A stretch of DNA of 64,000 bases from Chelatococcus sp. HY11 (GTDB taxonomy: Bacteria; Pseudomonadota; Alphaproteobacteria; Rhizobiales; Beijerinckiaceae): the NCBI RefSeq assembly GCF_018398335.1, contig NZ_JAHBRX010000001.1:1054001-1118000 (forward strand), given 5' to 3'. Made by a program: the position numbers and the translations under genes. Positions within the stretch are counted from its first letter, which is position 1, and every line of letters begins with the position of its first letter. Below the pieces are notes generated by a model that made no database searches, was not told the DNA's origin, and saw only the letters and a program-made list of their open reading frames with translations. Shown piece after piece: positions 60,584 to 64,000 of the stretch.

Positions 60584-61504
60584 ATGAAACGGGACCCATC
60601 GGCGGTGGCCATTCAGCCGTCGCGCGCGGCGCCTTTCGACTGGATGCCTGTCTGGCTCATTTTGCCAGCGGGGATCATCATGGCGGGGCTCCTCTTTTAT
60701 CCCATCGTGCGCGGCATTGCGCTCAGCTTTTTCAACACGCGGCTGTTGCGGTACAGCGAGGGCCAGTTCATCGGCCTCGCCAATTATGTGGCCCTGGGGA
60801 GCGACCCGGCCTTCTGGAATTCCGTCACGGTGACCTTCACCTACGGCATCGCGACGATGGTCTGCACCTATTGTCTCGGCCTAGGCTTCGCGCTGCTCCT
60901 CAATCGCAAAATTCCGGGCCGCGGCTTCATTCGCACGCTGTTCATCATGCCCTGGGCCATTCCCGAGGTCGTGGCGGTCATGATCTTCGTCTGGATGCTC
61001 GATGCCCAGTATGGCGTGATCAACTATGTTCTGGTCGAAGCTGGTATTCTCAGCGCACCGGCCGCGTGGTTGACCAGCGCCGGGCTCGCCATGCCGGCGC
61101 TCGTTCTCGTTACGAGTTGGCAGCAGTTTCCTTTCGCGATGCTCATTCTGCTGGCCGGTCTGCAAACCATTCCCGACGAACAGTATGAAGCCGCGATGAT
61201 GGACGGCGCCGGGGTTTTCCGGCGCTTCATCCATGTCACTCTGCCGGGCCTGCGAGCCGTCAATGTCATTCTGATCCTGATCCTGATCCTCAATTCGTTC
61301 CGCCGCGTGACGATGATCTATGCCATGACAGGGGGCGGGCCGGCCCGCGCGACAGAAACCCTGTCGATCCTCACCTATAATGTGGCCTTCCAATACCAGC
61401 GCATCGGCTACGCCGCCGCAGTCGGCGCGGTGCTGCTCGTTATCCTGCTCTGCTTCAGCCTGGTCTATTTCTTCCTGATCGCCCGCCGGAGTGAGACCCC
61501 ATGA
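60584..61504 (+). CDS. Carbohydrate ABC transporter permease, MalF/UgpA type
   Basis: A 306-residue inner-membrane permease with six helices. After a short cytoplasmic start come MPVWLILPAGIIMAGLLFYPI, then FVGLANY-like FIGLANYVAL, MPWAIPEVVAVMIFVWMLD, and the EAA loop EQYEAAMMDGAGVFRRFIHV followed by TLPGLRAVN. The terminal helix ends in basic residues. Its stop overlaps the next permease start by four bases (ATGA). The Shine-Dalgarno is weak (GCGAG), despite the long upstream gap. Confidence 0.95.
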   Translation: MKRDPSAVAIQPSRAAPFDWMPVWLILPAGIIMAGLLFYPIVRGIALSFFNTRLLRYSEGQFIGLANYVALGSDPAFWNSVTVTFTYGIATMVCTYCLGLGFALLLNRKIPGRGFIRTLFIMPWAIPEVVAVMIFVWMLDAQYGVINYVLVEAGILSAPAAWLTSAGLAMPALVLVTSWQQFPFAMLILLAGLQTIPDEQYEAAMMDGAGVFRRFIHVTLPGLRAVNVILILILILNSFRRVTMIYAMTGGGPARATETLSILTYNVAFQYQRIGYAAAVGAVLLVILLCFSLVYFFLIARRSETP

Positions 61505-62385
61505 GATCCTTCGTCAGTTCCGCCAGGACCATGGACGTGACATCCGTCGCAGGTTCTTCGCGGCTCGCGCTTCTCAGGAGCGCGGCCGCCTTCGCCTTCA
61601 CCCTGCTCTGCGCCGGGATCGTGATCTTTCCCTACTATTGGATGCTGGTATCATCCCTCGACACGGGCTCTCTCTTCGAATGGCCGCCGCGGATCATTCC
61701 CGGGAGCATCTCCCTGAAGGCCTATGAAAAGATCTTTACAGAACGTCCAGTCCTGACCTGGCTGACGAACACGGCTGTCGTCGCATCCGCGACGTCAATC
61801 TTCTGTACCATCGTCGCGATCAACGCCGGCTATGCCCTATCGCGCTTTCGCGGCAAGATGACCGGGGCGTTCGGGATCTTCATCCTGTTCTCGCAGATGC
61901 TGCCCGCAACGCTGATCGTCGTGCCGCTCTATGTCATCTTTCGCCAACTCGGCCTCTACAACACCCTGATTGGCCTGGCGATCGCCGATGCAGCTTTCAT
62001 TCTGCCGCTGGCGACCTGGCTGATGAAGGGCTTCTTCGACCGCATTCCCACGGACCTCGAGGAGCAGGCGCAGATCGACGGCTGCAGCCGCATGGGCGCC
62101 TTCTACCGGGTGACCCTGCCGTTGGCGGTCCCTGGTCTCGTCGTGGTGACGGCCTTCTCATTCATAACCGGTTGGGATGAGTTCTTTCTCGCGCGAACAT
62201 TGATCGCGACGCAAAGCAACTGGGTGCTGTCGGTCGGCCTCACCTCCTTCGAGAGCCAGTATTCGGTGGCATGGGATGAGATGATGGCTGCTTCCGTCGT
62301 TTTCGCCCTGCCGGCGGCCGCCTTCTTCCTTGTTATCCAACGTTATCTCGTCTCCGGTCTGACCTCGGGTGCCGTGAAGGGCTGA
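61501..62385 (+). CDS. Carbohydrate ABC transporter permease, MalG/UgpE type
   Basis: A 294-residue inner-membrane permease. Hydrophobic segments start at AAFAFTLLCAGIVIFPYYWM; TAVVASATSIFCTIVAINAGYALSRFRG is the conserved second region, and the EAA loop is LEEQAQIDGCSRMGAFYRVT followed by LPLAVPGLVVV. Pairs with the upstream permease by overlap. The operon ends here with a terminator and has no ATPase gene, so a shared MsmX/UgpC-like ATPase encoded elsewhere probably energises it. Confidence 0.95.
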   Translation: MRSFVSSARTMDVTSVAGSSRLALLRSAAAFAFTLLCAGIVIFPYYWMLVSSLDTGSLFEWPPRIIPGSISLKAYEKIFTERPVLTWLTNTAVVASATSIFCTIVAINAGYALSRFRGKMTGAFGIFILFSQMLPATLIVVPLYVIFRQLGLYNTLIGLAIADAAFILPLATWLMKGFFDRIPTDLEEQAQIDGCSRMGAFYRVTLPLAVPGLVVVTAFSFITGWDEFFLARTLIATQSNWVLSVGLTSFESQYSVAWDEMMAASVVFALPAAAFFLVIQRYLVSGLTSGAVKG

Positions 62386-62412
62386 GAGATAACAAGGCAT
62401 AGGAGTTCGCGG

Positions 62413-62450
62413 GGCGCGGCTGACAAAGGTCATCCGCGCCTGTTTCTTTT
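62413..62450 (+). terminator. Terminator of the sugar ABC operon
   Basis: GGCGCGG-c-TGAC (62413-62424), loop AAAG, GTCA-t-CCGCGCC (62429-62440) form an 11-bp stem with one mismatch, followed by TTTCTTTT (62443-62450). It starts 27 bases after the permease stop. The remaining gap to 62664 shows no gene. Confidence 0.82.
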
Positions 62451-62664
62451 AACGAACAAAGATCGCCAAAAAGAATAACGCTTGAAATACAGGCGTGGCC
62501 CCGCTGCTGGCTCGGCGTGCCCATTTCCGTCCATGAAATATTCCTTTCCGACTTCAATTTTTGCGAATACCATCTTCAAAATTTCATGGTCGCCGGCATT
62601 AAGCCCATTCATTTAAGTAACGAGAAGGCCGGGCCCGCGCGACGTCAGAAGGGGAGCTCGCTTC

Positions 62665-64000
62665 ATGCTGCATGCTGTGCGCCGTGCCTTCATTCTGCTC
62701 GCCCTCGTCGCATCATCGACGGTGGCCGTGGCGCAGACGAAAACCGTAACCGTGGCCCAGGGCTTCGATCCCCAGACGCTGTGGCCCAACGGCACGACCG
62801 CCTCGGACAATCTCAACGCCGGCGGTGTGATCGTCGAGCCTTTGCTCTGGAACAACCCCGCGACCGGCAAGACCGAACCGCTCCTGGCCGAAAGCTGGGA
62901 GCTCACCGCGCCAACCACCATGAAGCTGGCGATCCGCAAAGGTGTCAGCTTCAGCAATGGTGAGCCGCTGAACGCCGATGCTGTGGTCCACAGCTTCAAG
63001 GTTTTCCTCGATCCGAAGCAGGCTCCGGCTTATGCCAACTATGCCGCGGCGGTCGATCGCGTCGAGAAGCTCGACGATATGACCGTCGCCGTGCATACCA
63101 AATTCCCCTACCCGCCCTTCGAGCTGATGCTGACCCAGGTCTACGTCACGCCGCCAGCCTATTGGTCGAGCGTCGGGCTGGACGCCTTCGGCCAGAAGCC
63201 GATTGGTACCGGGCCCTTCGTTCTCAAGGAATGGGTCAAGGACAACCAGCTCGTGATGGAGCGCAATGCCCAATACTGGGGCAAGGGCCCGCAAGGCATC
63301 GATCGTCTTGTCTGGCGCCCTGTGCCGGATGATGCGGCCCGCGTCGCCGGTTTCACGATCGGCGAGTTCGACATCGCCACGAACATTCCCATCACCGCCA
63401 TCGGCGACATCGAGCGCCTGCCCGACCGCGAGGTGATGCAGGTTCCAAGCTACAGGATATTCCAGCTCATCCTGTCGTCGCTCGATGAGCATCCAAGTCC
63501 CCTGAAGGACAAGCGCGTCCGCCAGGCCATGAACTATGCCGTGGACAAGAAGCTCATCATCGACAGCCTGTTCGCCGGCCGTGCCTTCCCGCTCAACGGC
63601 CAGGTGCTGCGCAAGGAACAGCTCGGCTTCGACCCATCGCTCAAAGACTATCCCTACGATCCGGAGAAGGCGAAAGCGCTTCTGCGCGAAGCCGGTTACC
63701 CCGATGGCTTCGAGATCGTCTTCAAGTTCCCCTCCGGCCGCTATGCGCAGGACCGCGAGGTCTCGGAGGCCATTGCCGGCATGCTGGCCAAGGTCGGCGT
63801 CCGCGCGAAGATGGTCTCGCTCGAGGCGGGAGAGTTCCTGCGCCAGCTCCGGGCCCGTGAACTCCAGCCGATGGCCTTTCTGGGGCTTGCACCGCTTGAC
63901 GACCCGGACTTCCAGGTCGCGCAATATCGCTCGTCCTGGCGCTATTCCTACATGCGCAACGCGGAACTCGACAGTTTGATCGACGCGGGCGCGCGCGAGA
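62665..64000 (+). CDS. ABC transporter substrate-binding protein, family 5, 3' partial
   Basis: The first 445 residues of a periplasmic family-5 binding protein, running open to the window end. A signal peptide (MLHAVRRAFILLALVASSTVAVAQ) is followed by KTVTVAQGFDPQTLWPNGTT, the family motif VIVEPLLWNNPATGKTEPLLAESW, LAIRKGVSFSNGEPLNADAVV, GTGPFVLKEWVKDNQLVMERN and DKRVRQAMNYAVDKKLIIDSLF. GGGGAG lies 8 bases before the ATG. It is only distantly similar to the binding protein at 55123 and is probably the first gene of another Dpp/Opp-type operon whose permeases and ATPases lie beyond the window. Confidence 0.93.
   Translation, partial: MLHAVRRAFILLALVASSTVAVAQTKTVTVAQGFDPQTLWPNGTTASDNLNAGGVIVEPLLWNNPATGKTEPLLAESWELTAPTTMKLAIRKGVSFSNGEPLNADAVVHSFKVFLDPKQAPAYANYAAAVDRVEKLDDMTVAVHTKFPYPPFELMLTQVYVTPPAYWSSVGLDAFGQKPIGTGPFVLKEWVKDNQLVMERNAQYWGKGPQGIDRLVWRPVPDDAARVAGFTIGEFDIATNIPITAIGDIERLPDREVMQVPSYRIFQLILSSLDEHPSPLKDKRVRQAMNYAVDKKLIIDSLFAGRAFPLNGQVLRKEQLGFDPSLKDYPYDPEKAKALLREAGYPDGFEIVFKFPSGRYAQDREVSEAIAGMLAKVGVRAKMVSLEAGEFLRQLRARELQPMAFLGLAPLDDPDFQVAQYRSSWRYSYMRNAELDSLIDAGARE

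Overview
The window looks like a chromosomal piece of a GC-rich alphaproteobacterium, most likely in the order Hyphomicrobiales (Rhizobiales). The evidence is gene order: clpX-lon-hupB, dusB-ntrB-ntrC-ntrY-ntrX-hfq-hflX, a pdhA-pdhB-pdhC-lpdA run whose E1-beta carries its own lipoyl domain, trpD-trpC-moaC-moeA, and stress genes behind promoters of the EcfG general-stress type. The genus cannot be fixed from this sequence; Chelatococcus/Bosea-like genomes would fit.

Region 1 (1-4.9 kb) holds the 3' part of clpX, lon with a candidate heat-shock promoter and a strong terminator, hupB with an unusual structured leader, and tRNA-Val(TAC). Region 2 (4.9-6.7 kb) is gene-poor. It has an unknown 122-aa ORF and a convergent PRC-barrel gene, each preceded by GGAAC-N16-CGTT. 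Region 3 (6.7-17.2 kb) has mazG, then on the minus strand the nitrogen-regulation block dusB-ntrBC-ntrYX followed by hfq-hflX. Region 4 (17.4-23.9 kb) has ispDF, pncC, a COQ10-like START gene, lipA, two overlapping membrane acyltransferase genes, a GlsB-type protein with a third GGAAC-N16-CGTT promoter, and a small membrane protein. Region 5 (24-31.7 kb, minus) is lpdA, pdhC, pdhB, pdhA, ftsB and eno. Region 6 (31.9-42.4 kb) has queF, a TPP-riboswitch-controlled thiOSGE operon without thiC, a DUF350 protein, a VOC protein, pyrG, secG, tpiA and ppiD. Region 7 (42.7-48.5 kb) has trpE, trpG, trpD, trpC, moaC and moeA; from trpD to moeA the reading frames are chained by 1-4 base overlaps.

From about 48.5 kb to the end the window changes character and becomes an accessory catabolic region. 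It starts with a lower-GC, Tyr/Asn/Lys-rich BBE-type FAD oxidase predicted to bind FAD bicovalently, behind two near-identical operator/promoter modules. Next, seven minus-strand genes read in one direction: a GntR-LacI hybrid regulator, a beta-propeller lactonase, a Dpp/Opp-type binding protein with two permeases, a COG3964-type amidohydrolase/deacetylase and a SelA-like PLP enzyme. Divergent from the regulator is a sugar-type ABC operon (binding protein and two permeases), then a second family-5 binding protein cut by the window end. Neither transporter has an ATPase gene in the window.

Read together, oxidase, lactonase, deacetylase and a DgaE-like ammonia-lyase could form a non-phosphorylative route from an N-acetylated amino sugar to 2-keto-3-deoxygluconate. 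This is a hypothesis built from family assignments and gene order, and it is the most interesting proposal in the window. Other signals worth checking are the three identical-spacing EcfG promoters, the twin operators, the hupB leader, a 43-bp near-perfect palindrome and the tandem half-sites inside the sugar operon.
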